NCBI GenBank assembly: GCA_003524845.1
Contig: DQGR01000001.1
Span: 1 to 26,383 of the forward strand
From: Patescibacteria group bacterium
GTDB lineage: Bacteria > Patescibacteriota > Microgenomatia > UBA10105
Reading direction: 5' to 3'
Length of the DNA: 26,383 nt
Below, one piece after another: positions 1 through 7,643 of this stretch. The position numbers were made by a program, and so were the translations under genes. Below the pieces are notes generated by a model. It saw nothing but the letters and a program-made list of their open reading frames with translations. It had not been told where the DNA came from and ran no database searches. Each line of letters starts with the position of its first letter. Position 1 is the stretch's first letter.

Positions 1-852
1 ACTTATGAAGGTAAAGATATGGGGTTGGCACCGCTTCAGTTTAATAAATATCATCCTGACTTGATTATACATATAGTTGGGCCGGAACAGGCAGAATATT
101 TTAAAGTAGTATTTGAAGCTTTATATCAGCTAAATCCTCAAATGAAGAATAAACAATTTCATTTGATTTATGGATGGGTAAAACTCAAACATGGCAAAAT
201 GTCATCCCGCAGTGGCAATGTCGTCCTGGGCGAGTGGCTCATTGATACTGCTAAAACTGAAATCTATAACATTCTACAAAATAGTAAATCAAACTATTCA
301 AAAGAGGATCAAGAACTTATTTCTGAAAAGTGCGCGATTGCTGCAGTTAAGTACTCGTTTTTACGGGTTTCAACGCAGCAGGAGATATCTTTTGATATAG
401 ATGCCTCAGTAAATTTTGAAGGCGATTCCGGACCATACCTGCTCTATTCTTATGCCCGGGCAAAGAGTGTATTGCGGAAAGCAACTCAGCAAACAGTGAT
501 CAGTGATCAGAAAACAGCGTTAGATTTAGTATCTACTTTGAAACATATTGATCTGAAAAATATATCACTTACTACTGAAGAACGGGAAATCTTACGCCGG
601 CTGATGTACTTCCCGGAAATCGTTAACGAAGCGGCTGGCGGGTATACGCCCAGCCTCATTTGTAATTATTTATTTGAACTGGCGCAGAGCTTTAATTTAT
701 TTTACGCCAAACATTCGATTTTAGGCACTGCTCATGACAATAAAATTAATGAACAGACCAGACAGTTTAGAGTTGCATTGACTTCGGCAACCGCGCAGGT
801 TTTTAAAAAGGGTTTGTATTTGCTTGGAGTAGATGTCTTAGAAAAAATGTAA
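1..852 (+). CDS. argS: Arginyl-tRNA synthetase, 3' part (5' end outside window)
   Basis: Class I aminoacyl-tRNA synthetase that charges tRNA-Arg with arginine in the cytoplasm. The reading frame is open from base 1, so the gene is truncated by the window; the first ATG at 19 is internal. Seen: a GPEQAEYFKVVF segment typical of the ArgRS catalytic core, then the KMSSRSGNVV signature (KMSKS-loop equivalent of this ArgRS subtype), then an all-helical C-terminal half with FEGDSGPYLLYSYARAKSV and a DALR-type anticodon-binding end. About 160 codons before the stop there is a short insert (ATQQTVISDQKTA) encoded by tandem TGATCAG units at 493-516, which looks like a repeat rather than native ArgRS sequence. 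A strong promoter for the next gene starts 36 bp after the stop. The identification is firm from motifs. Confidence 0.93.
   Translation, partial: TYEGKDMGLAPLQFNKYHPDLIIHIVGPEQAEYFKVVFEALYQLNPQMKNKQFHLIYGWVKLKHGKMSSRSGNVVLGEWLIDTAKTEIYNILQNSKSNYSKEDQELISEKCAIAAVKYSFLRVSTQQEISFDIDASVNFEGDSGPYLLYSYARAKSVLRKATQQTVISDQKTALDLVSTLKHIDLKNISLTTEEREILRRLMYFPEIVNEAAGGYTPSLICNYLFELAQSFNLFYAKHSILGTAHDNKINEQTRQFRVALTSATAQVFKKGLYLLGVDVLEKM
493..516 (+). repeat. TGATCAG-type short tandem repeat inside argS
   Basis: A run of CAGTGATCAGTGATCAG followed by AAAACAG lies in frame inside argS. Very similar tracts occur in lepA (5402-5431) and, as a CAGTCATCAGTCTTCAG variant, in the TraG-like gene (11723-11754). 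It adds about eight residues without breaking the frame. Confidence 0.7.
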
Positions 853-887
853 TAGTAAAATTCCACTAAAAATTCTTCATTTGGTTA

Positions 888-916
888 TTGACAAAAACTC
901 TTCGTCGTACTATAAA
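888..916 (+). promoter_or_regulatory. Sigma-70-type promoter of the cohesin/dockerin operon
   Basis: TTGACA at 888-893, a 17-bp spacer and TATAAA at 911-916. This is close to consensus and lies between argS and the first cohesin gene (start 971), predicting a leader of about 45-50 nt. No clear Shine-Dalgarno precedes the ATG at 971. Confidence 0.8.
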
Positions 917-970
917 CTAAAAATTATTCCCCGACTTATAGTTTCATTCTATTTGTTGTGTGCGTAAATT

Positions 971-1945
971 ATGTTTGATACGAAGTCGAGAATTACTAAT
1001 GGTTTGTTTCGCTTACTTCGCGGGAAACGCGCCTTCTTTGCCTGGACTACCGGACTCACTGTTTGTCTTCTTCTTGTGATTGCGCTTTCTAAATTTTTTG
1101 TCGAGGCGCAAACCGGTACTGCCCGTTTTTTACTCCATACATCTGCTACTCAAGTGGTTCCACAGGAGACATTTACCGTGGTAGTTGGTCTTGATACCAC
1201 AGCTCAAGATGTGGTGGGGGTTGATGCGGTACTGCGATTTAATAGCGACATATTAGAAGTAGTTGATGTGAGTTTGGGAACAGCTGGTTTTGCAACGCTG
1301 GTACCGGGAACTAATAATCTGATTGACTTGACTCAAGCAGTGACCAAAAATCTCCAGGATGCAACCCAGTCACAACTTGAATTTGGTTTACTCAGTTTTG
1401 ATCAGGGAACTGAGTTATTAACCACGCCATTAAATGGGATTTTTGATCCAGTGAGTAACCCGATTGCCACGGTGACTTTTAAAGCGCTCACACTTGGAAA
1501 TTCTGCTATTGAAATTGCGCGTAATCAGGATGGTACAACTGATGCCAACATCGTTATTATTAATGGAAGCCAGCCTGAGGATATTTTAGGTACGGGCTCA
1601 GATTCGGTTAATGTTGCGGTAGTAGCGCTCGCATCACCAACTCCAACTCCAGTTCCAACGCCGACTCCGACACCGAGCCCAACGCCTTCACCGACGTTAG
1701 ATCCAACTCCATCTCCGTCACCCTCAGCCAGTCCCTGCGTGTTATTGTATGACTTTAATCATGATGGTCTAGTTGACATTCGCGACATCATGCAAGTGAC
1801 GAGCCGCTGGAACACTAAGACCGGCAATCCGAAGTATGACAGTCAATATGATACAGATGCTGATGGTGATATTGACATCGTTGATATCCAGCGCGTAGTA
1901 AATACATGGGGGCAGCGTTGTAATGGCGCTGGAAATGGAACATGA
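971..1945 (+). CDS. Membrane-anchored cohesin-domain protein with C-terminal dockerin
   Basis: Exported protein of 324 residues. A basic N-terminus is followed by one hydrophobic helix (about residues 21-43), acting as a signal anchor or signal peptide. Residues about 48-205 resemble a cohesin-type beta-sandwich (VVGVDAVLRFNSDILEVVDV; later PIATVTFKAL). A Pro/Thr/Ser linker spans about 221-255, and a type I dockerin-like module about 258-318 carries two calcium loops (DFNHDGLVDIRD and DTDADGDIDIVD), each followed by a helix. Cohesins and dockerins bind each other in cellulosome-type surface assemblies, so this protein could be both receptor and ligand. Its stop overlaps the start of the next gene (ATGA at 1942), so the two are probably translationally coupled. 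Domain assignments come from motif reading only; partner specificity is unknown. Confidence 0.8.
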   Translation: MFDTKSRITNGLFRLLRGKRAFFAWTTGLTVCLLLVIALSKFFVEAQTGTARFLLHTSATQVVPQETFTVVVGLDTTAQDVVGVDAVLRFNSDILEVVDVSLGTAGFATLVPGTNNLIDLTQAVTKNLQDATQSQLEFGLLSFDQGTELLTTPLNGIFDPVSNPIATVTFKALTLGNSAIEIARNQDGTTDANIVIINGSQPEDILGTGSDSVNVAVVALASPTPTPVPTPTPTPSPTPSPTLDPTPSPSPSASPCVLLYDFNHDGLVDIRDIMQVTSRWNTKTGNPKYDSQYDTDADGDIDIVDIQRVVNTWGQRCNGAGNGT

Positions 1946-3534
1946 AAAAAATAGTTTTATTGGCACTTTCATTTATTACGTCAATTGTGTTAAGCAGTAT
2001 ATTATTACAGCGGGTAAATGCCCAGGTTGTTGGTCCGACTGTTTCAATTGCTCCAGCAGATCAAACTGTGGCTCAAGGCCAAGAGGTTTCCATCGCTGTT
2101 ACCTTACAGAATAATACAGAAGAAGTTGGTGGATTTGAATTTGGTTTGCTCTATGATCCTGCACTTTTGCAAATTACCGATTGGAGTGTGGGAGCGCTAC
2201 TTGGTTCAACCGGTAATACGGTCATTCCACTTGAAAATATTGATAACGTAAATGGAGCGGCTGCATTTGGCGGTCTGGAATTTGGGATAAATCCAGGGCC
2301 AACGGGAGACGGCACACTCGCAATTATTACCTTTGCAACAATCGGCACCGGCAGTTCTACATTTGGTCTTAATAGTGTTGTGATTACTACTCCCTCCGCT
2401 TCCGAAATTGCCAATGAAATTACCGACGGATCAGTTACGATTACGGAAGCATCCCCCAGTCCTACACCTGCAATTTCTCCGAGTCCCACGGCTACACCTG
2501 ATCCGACACCAGACGCAACTCCGAGTCCCACTCCAACACCGTCACCTTCAGTAAGTCCGACTCCAACTCCGTCAGCTTCGCCGAGTCCGAGCGCTACACC
2601 TGATCCGACACCGACGCCGTCGGCAACACCGGTTGCGACTCCGGATCCCAGTCCATCACCGTCTGCAACACCAGCGCCAACTGATGGTCCGACTGCGCTT
2701 TCATTTGCCTTTACGCCGCCGGCGGTGATTAATGAAGAATTTACAGTTGACGTAAACTTCACGACCAGTCAACCAGTGATCGGAGTGGATGCGATAGTCG
2801 AATTTGACCCAACCCGGATTACCGGTATTTCGGTTGATGATGGAAATTTACTTGGTAGTACGCCCCGGATTAAAATTAACAACGGTAATGGTAGTATCAG
2901 TATTTCCCAGGTAGCCCAAGTCGGACAGGCCTTTACCGGAAGTGGACGTATGGCTACGTTGCATTTACGAGGTTTTGTGGGCGGCCAAACCGCACTTGCA
3001 TTTCAGTACCGGGTAGGTAAAAAGAATGACAGCAATGCAATCAGCTCAGTTGATGGCACTGATATTTTAGAGCAACCAGTACCACTACTAATTGATATTG
3101 TCAATCCGGCGCATCTGATACTATCTCTGACTACGCCATCTGAAGATGAAGTGCTTGGCCACAGTGTCGATGGTTTGTTGACTGCAGAAGGGTCGACTTT
3201 CTCAGCACAAATGACTACTGATCCCAGTGGAACGAGTAACCAGGTCAGGCTTGACAACAGCTTTATTGGGAGTCTCAAGACTTTCTTCTTTAAGGTGAGC
3301 GGTTTCCTGCGCAGGAGCTTTAGCCTTGATGTCAGTCCAGGCCTGAACCAGAGCGATATCGGCGCCTTAAAAGCCGGGGATCTGAACGACGACGGCATTG
3401 TCAACACGCTGGATGTCTCGCTCATGTACGATGTCTGGTTTGAAACCGGAACTGCAGACTATAACAGGGATGGAATCGTCAACACGAGCGATTACTTTAT
3501 CCTGACGCAGAACTATTTGCAGGAGGATGAGTAG
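1942..3534 (+). CDS. Secreted two-cohesin protein with C-terminal dockerin
   Basis: 530 residues. Signal peptide at about 1-27 (MKKIVLLALSF... ending VNAQ). Cohesin-like domain 1 at about 30-165 (GGFEFGLLYDPALLQITDW), a long Thr/Pro/Ser/Asp linker at about 169-250, and cohesin-like domain 2 at about 250-390 (VIGVDAIVEFDPTRITGI). A less recognisable stretch follows, then a dockerin at about 480-528 with two calcium loops (DLNDDGIVNTLD and DYNRDGIVNTSD). The start codon overlaps the preceding stop by 4 bp, indicating an operon and coupled translation. With two cohesins and one dockerin it has the domain logic of an adaptor scaffoldin that could bridge the membrane-bound cohesin of the next gene to dockerin-bearing enzymes such as the one at 11942. 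That role is inference; the domains are seen. Confidence 0.8.
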   Translation: MKKIVLLALSFITSIVLSSILLQRVNAQVVGPTVSIAPADQTVAQGQEVSIAVTLQNNTEEVGGFEFGLLYDPALLQITDWSVGALLGSTGNTVIPLENIDNVNGAAAFGGLEFGINPGPTGDGTLAIITFATIGTGSSTFGLNSVVITTPSASEIANEITDGSVTITEASPSPTPAISPSPTATPDPTPDATPSPTPTPSPSVSPTPTPSASPSPSATPDPTPTPSATPVATPDPSPSPSATPAPTDGPTALSFAFTPPAVINEEFTVDVNFTTSQPVIGVDAIVEFDPTRITGISVDDGNLLGSTPRIKINNGNGSISISQVAQVGQAFTGSGRMATLHLRGFVGGQTALAFQYRVGKKNDSNAISSVDGTDILEQPVPLLIDIVNPAHLILSLTTPSEDEVLGHSVDGLLTAEGSTFSAQMTTDPSGTSNQVRLDNSFIGSLKTFFFKVSGFLRRSFSLDVSPGLNQSDIGALKAGDLNDDGIVNTLDVSLMYDVWFETGTADYNRDGIVNTSDYFILTQNYLQEDE

Positions 3535-3736
3535 CAGGAAAAATTCGGCAGTGTAATTCGAAATGTAAACAACAAGTTGTTTATCACCTTCATGAGGCGG
3601 AGGCCTGCCGCTCGCTTTTCCCAATTCTCGTTTCGAACTCTCCGCCTTAGGCGGATCAAACATGCGAAACTCGAATTGTCCGCCAGTTGGCGGATTGTGA
3701 GCGTGACCCGCCTTTGATTTTTAAATAAAAAAAAGG
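3535..3736. other. Intergenic region with two GGCGGA-type palindromes
   Basis: About 200 bp without a gene. It holds TCCGCCTTAGGCGGA (3641-3655) and TCCGCCAGTTGGCGGA (3679-3694), members of a palindrome family that recurs at 6034-6045, 6855-6869, 16395-16409 and 17300-17314. A looser inverted repeat lies near 3590-3615. It ends in an A/T-rich tract running into AAAGG directly before the ATG at 3737. No convincing terminator or promoter was found. Confidence 0.6.
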
Positions 3737-4639
3737 ATGAAAAAAATATTAGTAGTTCTCGCAGTAATAATGTTTTTGGTGCATGCGAAACCAGTGCAGG
3801 CTGCGCGTTTACTTTTTTCCCCGGAAACCATGAGTCTGACACAAGGCGAGACCGTGTCAGTTGGGTTACTTTTGGATCCTGAGGGTGAGGCAATCATTGG
3901 CACTGACGTATTTTTGCAGTTTGATCCGCGATTTTTAGAGCTTGCTAAAATTGAGAAAACCAATACCTTTCCCAATCAATACGCGCTTACCATCAATAAC
4001 CAGACCGGAAGAGCTAAATTCGCGCTCGTGCATCCGCTCGGCAGCTATACGCGCGCCTACACTAAAATTGCCGAAGTGTTTGTAAAAGGTAAATCTCCAG
4101 TCAGTTCAACCGTGCTCGCCTTTAATTTTACCGGCGCTACTTCTACCAATGACTCAAATGTGGTAGTTGATAAAGGTAGGGATGTGCTCCGGCAGGCCCA
4201 GGGTGCGGTTTTTACCATAAATCCAGTTCCTGGCGCCAGTCAGTCTGTAGACAATACTTCAAATACAGATGATACCGATTCCGATTCGACCGATATTGCT
4301 TCAGACACCGAAGGCGAGGTAGCAGGAGGAACTACCACGACTAATGTTGCTATCACCGTGCCACCACCATCCGGACAAGTTTTGAGCTTTCCCGAAGCTT
4401 CAAATACGACAATTGCCTTAACCAATGAACCTGATAACCAGGATAGCACACTGGGTAAACCGGGTGCCGCTGGAGGGCTCAGTTCTCCGGTTGCACCAGT
4501 AAACCCTTTTGCCAAAAACCAGGGTATTGGTTTACTTTTACTTTTGGTTGGACTTGTACTTACCTACATTGTGATTCGTCTGGTACGAGCCTATTTGAAG
4601 CGGAAAGAAGAATCACTTGCTTCTGACGTTTCCGCATAA
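3737..4639 (+). CDS. Cohesin-domain protein with C-terminal membrane anchor
   Basis: 300 residues. Signal peptide at about 1-22 (MKKILVVLAVIMFLVHAKPVQAA); one cohesin-like beta-sandwich at about 23-150 (IIGTDVFLQFDPRFLELAKI, then TKIAEVFVKG); a low-complexity Asp/Ser/Thr and Pro/Gly linker at about 165-260; a hydrophobic helix at about 263-285 (GIGLLLLLVGLVLTYIVI); and a short basic cytoplasmic tail (RAYLKRKEE). The topology displays a cohesin outside the cell on a membrane anchor, so it is the natural attachment point for the dockerins of the two preceding genes. A short AAAGG lies directly against the ATG, too close for ideal Shine-Dalgarno spacing. Alternative: a general cohesin-fold adhesin with no dockerin partner. 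Confidence 0.75.
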   Translation: MKKILVVLAVIMFLVHAKPVQAARLLFSPETMSLTQGETVSVGLLLDPEGEAIIGTDVFLQFDPRFLELAKIEKTNTFPNQYALTINNQTGRAKFALVHPLGSYTRAYTKIAEVFVKGKSPVSSTVLAFNFTGATSTNDSNVVVDKGRDVLRQAQGAVFTINPVPGASQSVDNTSNTDDTDSDSTDIASDTEGEVAGGTTTTNVAITVPPPSGQVLSFPEASNTTIALTNEPDNQDSTLGKPGAAGGLSSPVAPVNPFAKNQGIGLLLLLVGLVLTYIVIRLVRAYLKRKEESLASDVSA

Positions 4640-4659
4640 AACCTCAAAGCCCGTAGATT

Positions 4660-4668
4660 TGTTACAAT
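4660..4668 (+). promoter_or_regulatory. Extended -10 promoter of lepA, predicted leaderless
   Basis: TGTTACAAT: the TGn extension plus TACAAT at 4663-4668. Seven bases separate the hexamer from the lepA ATG at 4676, so initiation should fall at or next to the start codon. No Shine-Dalgarno is present and no good -35 is seen. Confidence 0.65.
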
Positions 4669-4675
4669 ACCCACT

Positions 4676-6835
4676 ATGTCCTTCGATAAAACTCAGGATA
4701 CACAATCTCATATTCGTAATTTCTGTATCATCGCTCATATAGATCATGGTAAAAGTACCTTAGCAGATCGGCTCTTAGAAATGACCGACACAGTTGCAAA
4801 GCGCGACATGCAGGCACAACTGCTGGATAGCAATCCGATTGAACGGGAACGGGGAATTACGATTAAGCTGGCTCCGGTACGAATGAAATATCGGTCGCTA
4901 GATGTTGGTCGTTGGTCGTTGGACCATGAAGCGACTAAAGACAAAAGACCAATGACCAACGACTTTATTTTAAATTTAATTGATACTCCGGGTCATGTTG
5001 ACTTTTCCTACGAAGTTTCGCGTTCTTTGCAAGCCTGCGAGGGAGCAATTTTAGTCGTTGATGCGACCCAGGGAGTGCAAGCGCAAACTTTGGCAAATCT
5101 GAACCTTGCCCGCAAACAAAACTTGCGCATTATTCCAATAATTAACAAGATAGACTTGCCAAATGCCCAACTTGAGACAGTAAGTGCTCAATTGGTGGAC
5201 TTGGGGTTTACCAAAGAAGAAATTATCCCTATTTCAGCCAAGACCGGTCTCGGAGTAGATAAAGTACTCAAAAGAATTATTGAAGTTGTTCCAGAGCCGA
5301 AAGGTGATTTGCAAAAACCGCTGCGGGCGCTGATTTTTTCTTCGCAATACGATACGCATAAGGGGGTGGTGGTATACGTGCGTGTAGTTGATGGGAATAT
5401 TAGTGATCAGAAATCAGAAAACAGTGAACAGAAAATAAAGTTTATGGCTTCGGGGATGGAGACGACACCAATAGAAATTGGCTACTTCAATCCGGATATG
5501 CGCCCCACACAGGAATTACATACCGGAGAAGTTGGATACATTGCAACTGGCCTTAAAGAAGTGGCGCTCGCAAAAGTGGGAGATACGATAACACTTGAAG
5601 ATCATAACGCCCCCAATTCCCCCTCTTATCTTAAGAGGGGATTAGGGGGCATTACTTCCAGTTTTGATGTTATACCGCTTCCTGGTTATAAAGAACCCAA
5701 GCCGATGGTGTTCGTGGGATTGTTTCCCATTCAAAGTGATGAATACTCCCAGGTGCGCGAGGCGTTGGGTAAATTACGTTTGTCAGACAGCGCATTTACC
5801 TACCGGCCGATATCGTCACTCGCCTTGGGTAACGGGTTTCATTGCGGCTTTTTGGGGTTACTCCATGCCGAAGTCGTGCAGGAACGCCTGACGCGCGAGT
5901 TTAATTTATCTTTGTTTGCGACAGCCCCGAGTGTCGAGTATTTGATTGAACTTAAAGTTCAAAATTCCCCTTTGTCTGCTGCCGCAGCCAGTTCCCCCTC
6001 TTATGTTAAGAGGGGGTTAGGCCTGCCCGCCAACCGCCTTGGCGGAAAGCAAGTGCAGGCGGGGGGCGTTACCGAGGACAATGATTTTATTTCCATCCAA
6101 TCCGCCTCAGAATATCCCGACCCTTCAACCATTGAGGAAACCAAAGAGCCGATGATGCAGCTCATTATCTTTTCGCCGAAACAGTATGTCGGCGCGATTA
6201 TGCAGATCGTGCAGGACAAACGGGGTGAATATATTGATCTGGAATATATTGGTGTTACTGAAGTCATTCCCGACTCAGATCGGGAATCCAGAAGAGATCC
6301 CCGCCGGAGTTTATCCCGTGCTTCGACACGGGACGGGGACGAACCGACTGATTCCAGTCTGGTTCGGTTTACCTATCTTATGCCGCTTTCAGAAATGATC
6401 ATTGACTTTTTTGACCAATTAAAAAGTGTCACCCAGGGATATGCCTCGCTGGACTACGAATTTTTTGATTATCAAAAAGTAGAGGTTGTTAAACTTGATG
6501 TTTTGGTTAACCACGAAAAAGTTGATGCATTTTCGCAACTGGTGGTGAGCTCCCGGGCGCAGTATTTAGGTCGCCGGATGGTTGAGAAACTTGCCGAAGT
6601 CATCCCGCGCAAACAGTTTCTGATTCCGATTCAGGCGGCAATTGGCGGGACGATTATTGCTCGCGCCGACGTCAAACCATTCCGCAAAGACGTGACGCAA
6701 AAACTCTATGGTGGTGATCGCACGCGCAAAGATAAACTCTTGGACAAACAAAAAAAGGGGAAAACGCGGATGAAACAAGTAGGAAGCGTAGAAATACCTC
6801 AGGAAGCATTTCTAAAGGTATTTAGTCGCAGTTAG
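4676..6835 (+). CDS. lepA: Elongation factor 4 (LepA), enlarged by in-frame repeat insertions
   Basis: Ribosome-associated translational GTPase that promotes back-translocation. GTPase motifs: G1 AHIDHGKST (about 20-28), G2/G3 region ERERGITIK and DTPGHVDF (about 103), G4 NKID (about 157). Later landmarks are the LPGYKEPKPMVF domain, GFHCGFLGLLHAEVVQERL and the LepA C-terminal domain ending KQVGSVEIPQEAFLKVF. At 719 residues it is about 120 longer than the usual ~600. The excess sits in five places where the DNA is palindromic or repetitive (4904-4963, 5402-5431, 5610-5650, 5962-6069, 6266-6340), all in frame and each between conserved blocks. The catalytic motifs are intact, so the protein is probably functional. 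The 3' end is duplicated twice downstream (6870-6957 and 7644-7720). Confidence 0.95.
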   Translation: MSFDKTQDTQSHIRNFCIIAHIDHGKSTLADRLLEMTDTVAKRDMQAQLLDSNPIERERGITIKLAPVRMKYRSLDVGRWSLDHEATKDKRPMTNDFILNLIDTPGHVDFSYEVSRSLQACEGAILVVDATQGVQAQTLANLNLARKQNLRIIPIINKIDLPNAQLETVSAQLVDLGFTKEEIIPISAKTGLGVDKVLKRIIEVVPEPKGDLQKPLRALIFSSQYDTHKGVVVYVRVVDGNISDQKSENSEQKIKFMASGMETTPIEIGYFNPDMRPTQELHTGEVGYIATGLKEVALAKVGDTITLEDHNAPNSPSYLKRGLGGITSSFDVIPLPGYKEPKPMVFVGLFPIQSDEYSQVREALGKLRLSDSAFTYRPISSLALGNGFHCGFLGLLHAEVVQERLTREFNLSLFATAPSVEYLIELKVQNSPLSAAAASSPSYVKRGLGLPANRLGGKQVQAGGVTEDNDFISIQSASEYPDPSTIEETKEPMMQLIIFSPKQYVGAIMQIVQDKRGEYIDLEYIGVTEVIPDSDRESRRDPRRSLSRASTRDGDEPTDSSLVRFTYLMPLSEMIIDFFDQLKSVTQGYASLDYEFFDYQKVEVVKLDVLVNHEKVDAFSQLVVSSRAQYLGRRMVEKLAEVIPRKQFLIPIQAAIGGTIIARADVKPFRKDVTQKLYGGDRTRKDKLLDKQKKGKTRMKQVGSVEIPQEAFLKVFSRS
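4904..4963 (+). repeat. Heptamer inverted repeat inserted in lepA
   Basis: Tandem GTTGGTC units form a 5' arm (4908-4922) that pairs with CCAATGACCAACGAC (4949-4963) at 14 of 15 positions. It encodes residues between MKYR and DFILNLIDTPGH, where LepA proteins normally have only a short loop. The architecture, heptamer tandem plus reverse complement, matches the hairpins at 16430, 17335, 19100 and 20072. Confidence 0.75.
5402..5431 (+). repeat. GATCAG-type tandem repeat inserted in lepA
   Basis: AGTGATCAGAAATCAG followed by AAAACAGTGAACAG, encoding SDQKSENSEQ in the loop between VRVVDGNI and KIKFMASG. Related to the tract in argS at 493-516. Confidence 0.65.
5610..5650 (+). repeat. CCCCTCTT/AAGAGGGG palindrome inserted in lepA
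   Basis: Nested inverted repeat: an outer GCCCCC/GGGGGC pair around an inner CCCCTCTT/AAGAGGGG hairpin. It encodes NSPSYLKRGLGG in frame, just before the conserved LPGYKEPKP block. A second member of the family lies in the insert at 5962-6069. Confidence 0.75.
5962..6069 (+). repeat. Composite palindromic insertion in lepA
   Basis: About 108 bp in frame. It contains a CCCCTCTT...AAGAGGGG hairpin (near 5995-6015) followed by a GCCTGC...GCAGGC stem (6021-6026 with 6055-6060) enclosing CCGCCTTGGCGG (6034-6045). Two dispersed-repeat families are therefore stacked at one site. It adds about 35-40 residues (NSPLSAAAASS... to ...QAGGV) between the LIELKV strand and the DPSTIEE segment. Confidence 0.75.
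6266..6340 (+). repeat. Double hairpin insertion in lepA
   Basis: Two perfect hairpins: ATTCCCGA (6266-6273) with TCGGGAAT (6280-6287), and TCCCGTG (6314-6320) with CACGGGA (6327-6333), the second enclosed by CCCCG/CGGGG. They encode an Arg/Asp/Ser-rich stretch (DRESRRDPRRSLSRAS) in a loop before VRFTYLMPLSEMI. In frame. Confidence 0.75.
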
Positions 6836-6854
6836 AATGTTGAGCGAAGCGAAA

Positions 6855-6869
6855 TCCGCCTTTGGCGGA
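6855..6869. repeat. TCCGCCTTTGGCGGA palindrome
   Basis: Perfect palindrome with a 3-nt centre, preceded by a short GAGCGAAGCGAAA stretch. It sits between the native lepA stop and the first extra lepA tail. Identical copies occur at 16395-16409 and 17300-17314. Confidence 0.7.
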
Positions 6870-6957
6870 AAGCAAGTTGGAAGTGTGGAAATTCCCCAGG
6901 AGGTCTCGCGGAGCGAGATCCTGCTTCGCAGGACATTTTTACAGGTGTTTAAACGGG
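6870..6957 (+). repeat. Duplicated 3' end of lepA, copy 2
   Basis: Translates in the lepA register as KQVGSVEIPQE, then an 11-codon palindromic insert (GTCTCGCGGAGCGAGA and CCTGCTTCGCAGG), then TFLQVFKR. This matches the native tail KQVGSVEIPQEAFLKVF. It ends in a G9 tract about 10 bp before the toxin stop codon. Nearly identical over about 70 bp to copy 3 at 7644-7720, including the internal palindromes, so copies 2 and 3 form direct repeats around the TA module. Confidence 0.85.
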
Positions 6958-6966
6958 GGGGGGAAT

Positions 6967-7338
6967 TTAGGAAATCTTCTGCACGAGCTTAGTTTTACCA
7001 AAAAATTTCATTGCTAGAAGGTTTTGATCTGAGGTGAGAAATATATCTGCTTCAGCCTCAGCTCCAGAATGGAGCTGAACGTTATCTTCAAAATCAATAG
7101 TCGGGCCACTCAAAGCCACTTCTAAAATGTCATCAGAAAAGTCAATGATATTAAACTTATCTTTTTGTTCTGAAACGCGTTTATCAGGAATTTTTATTTT
7201 AAATATATAGCAATAAATATGAAATGATAAACTAGAGATATATATATCATGATTTTCAAGTAGGGTAAGAATTTCCTGTTCAGGCTTTCGGTGAATGGCA
7301 TCAATCAGGAAGTTAGTATCAAGAAAGATTCTTGCCAT
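6967..7338 (-). CDS. PIN-domain toxin (VapC-like)
   Basis: 123-residue PIN-fold protein; this family cleaves tRNA or other RNA and acts as the toxin of TA modules. Seen: N-terminal FLDTNFLIDAI with the first metal-binding Asp (D7), and a C-terminal DFEDNVQLHSGAEAEADIFLTSDQNLL block typical of PIN domains. The second acidic residue, usually Glu in a SxxxxE segment, is not obvious: the equivalent region reads ISSLSFHIYCY. Activity may therefore be reduced or use another ligand. It overlaps the upstream antitoxin gene by 20 bp. It is convergent with lepA and ends about 10 bp from the second copy of the lepA tail. Confidence 0.8.
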   Translation of the reverse strand: MARIFLDTNFLIDAIHRKPEQEILTLLENHDIYISSLSFHIYCYIFKIKIPDKRVSEQKDKFNIIDFSDDILEVALSGPTIDFEDNVQLHSGAEAEADIFLTSDQNLLAMKFFGKTKLVQKIS

Positions 7339-7588
7339 ACTTTCGCAGCATCCGGGTACGGTAGATTTTTTCTCGTTCTCTATACATTATTTTGGGTAAA
7401 TTTAACTCTCGCGCCAATTGCTGAAGCCTTTTAACACGAGCGTTCGTCATTGTTTTTGGCGTGACGGCAGGCTTAATCTGACCGATAATTTTTGATCGGT
7501 GCACCAGAGTTACGCTTTTACCACTTAGTAGATTGGTAACAAGTTCTGTCGATTTCGTGCGTAGTTCAGTAGTAGTAATGTAATTCAT
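7319..7588 (-). CDS. Phd/YefM-like antitoxin
   Basis: About 89 residues from the ATG at 7588, chosen over upstream in-frame ATGs at 7594 and 7606 because the conserved N-terminus begins MNYITTTELRTKSTELV and the -10 box lies just upstream. The N-terminal half has the Phd/YefM pattern (LRTKSTELVTNLLSGKSVTLVHRSKIIGQIKP): a DNA-binding, autorepressing fold. The basic C-terminal half probably wraps the toxin. It pairs with the PIN protein by a 20-bp overlap. Phd-PIN pairs are a common VapBC variant. Confidence 0.75.
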   Translation of the reverse strand: MNYITTTELRTKSTELVTNLLSGKSVTLVHRSKIIGQIKPAVTPKTMTNARVKRLQQLARELNLPKIMYREREKIYRTRMLRKYGKNLS

Positions 7589-7597
7589 ATACATTTG

Positions 7598-7626
7598 AAT
7601 ATACACTTGTTTGTACAGTTTGTCAA
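7598..7626 (-). promoter_or_regulatory. Promoter and likely operator of the PIN TA module
   Basis: On the minus strand: TTGACA (7621-7626), 17-bp spacer, TATATT (7598-7603), then nine bases to the antitoxin ATG at 7588. The -10 region lies in a GTATATTCAAATGTATA imperfect palindrome, a plausible autoregulatory operator. Confidence 0.75.
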
Positions 7627-7643
7627 AAAAATTCGGTGATATC

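Noticed and set aside
2151..2762. 203-codon minus-strand frame rich in Gly/Val opposite the second cohesin gene
   Set aside because: It is the antisense of the Pro/Thr/Ser linker; repetitive codons keep it open. The sense strand has signal peptide, cohesins and dockerin.
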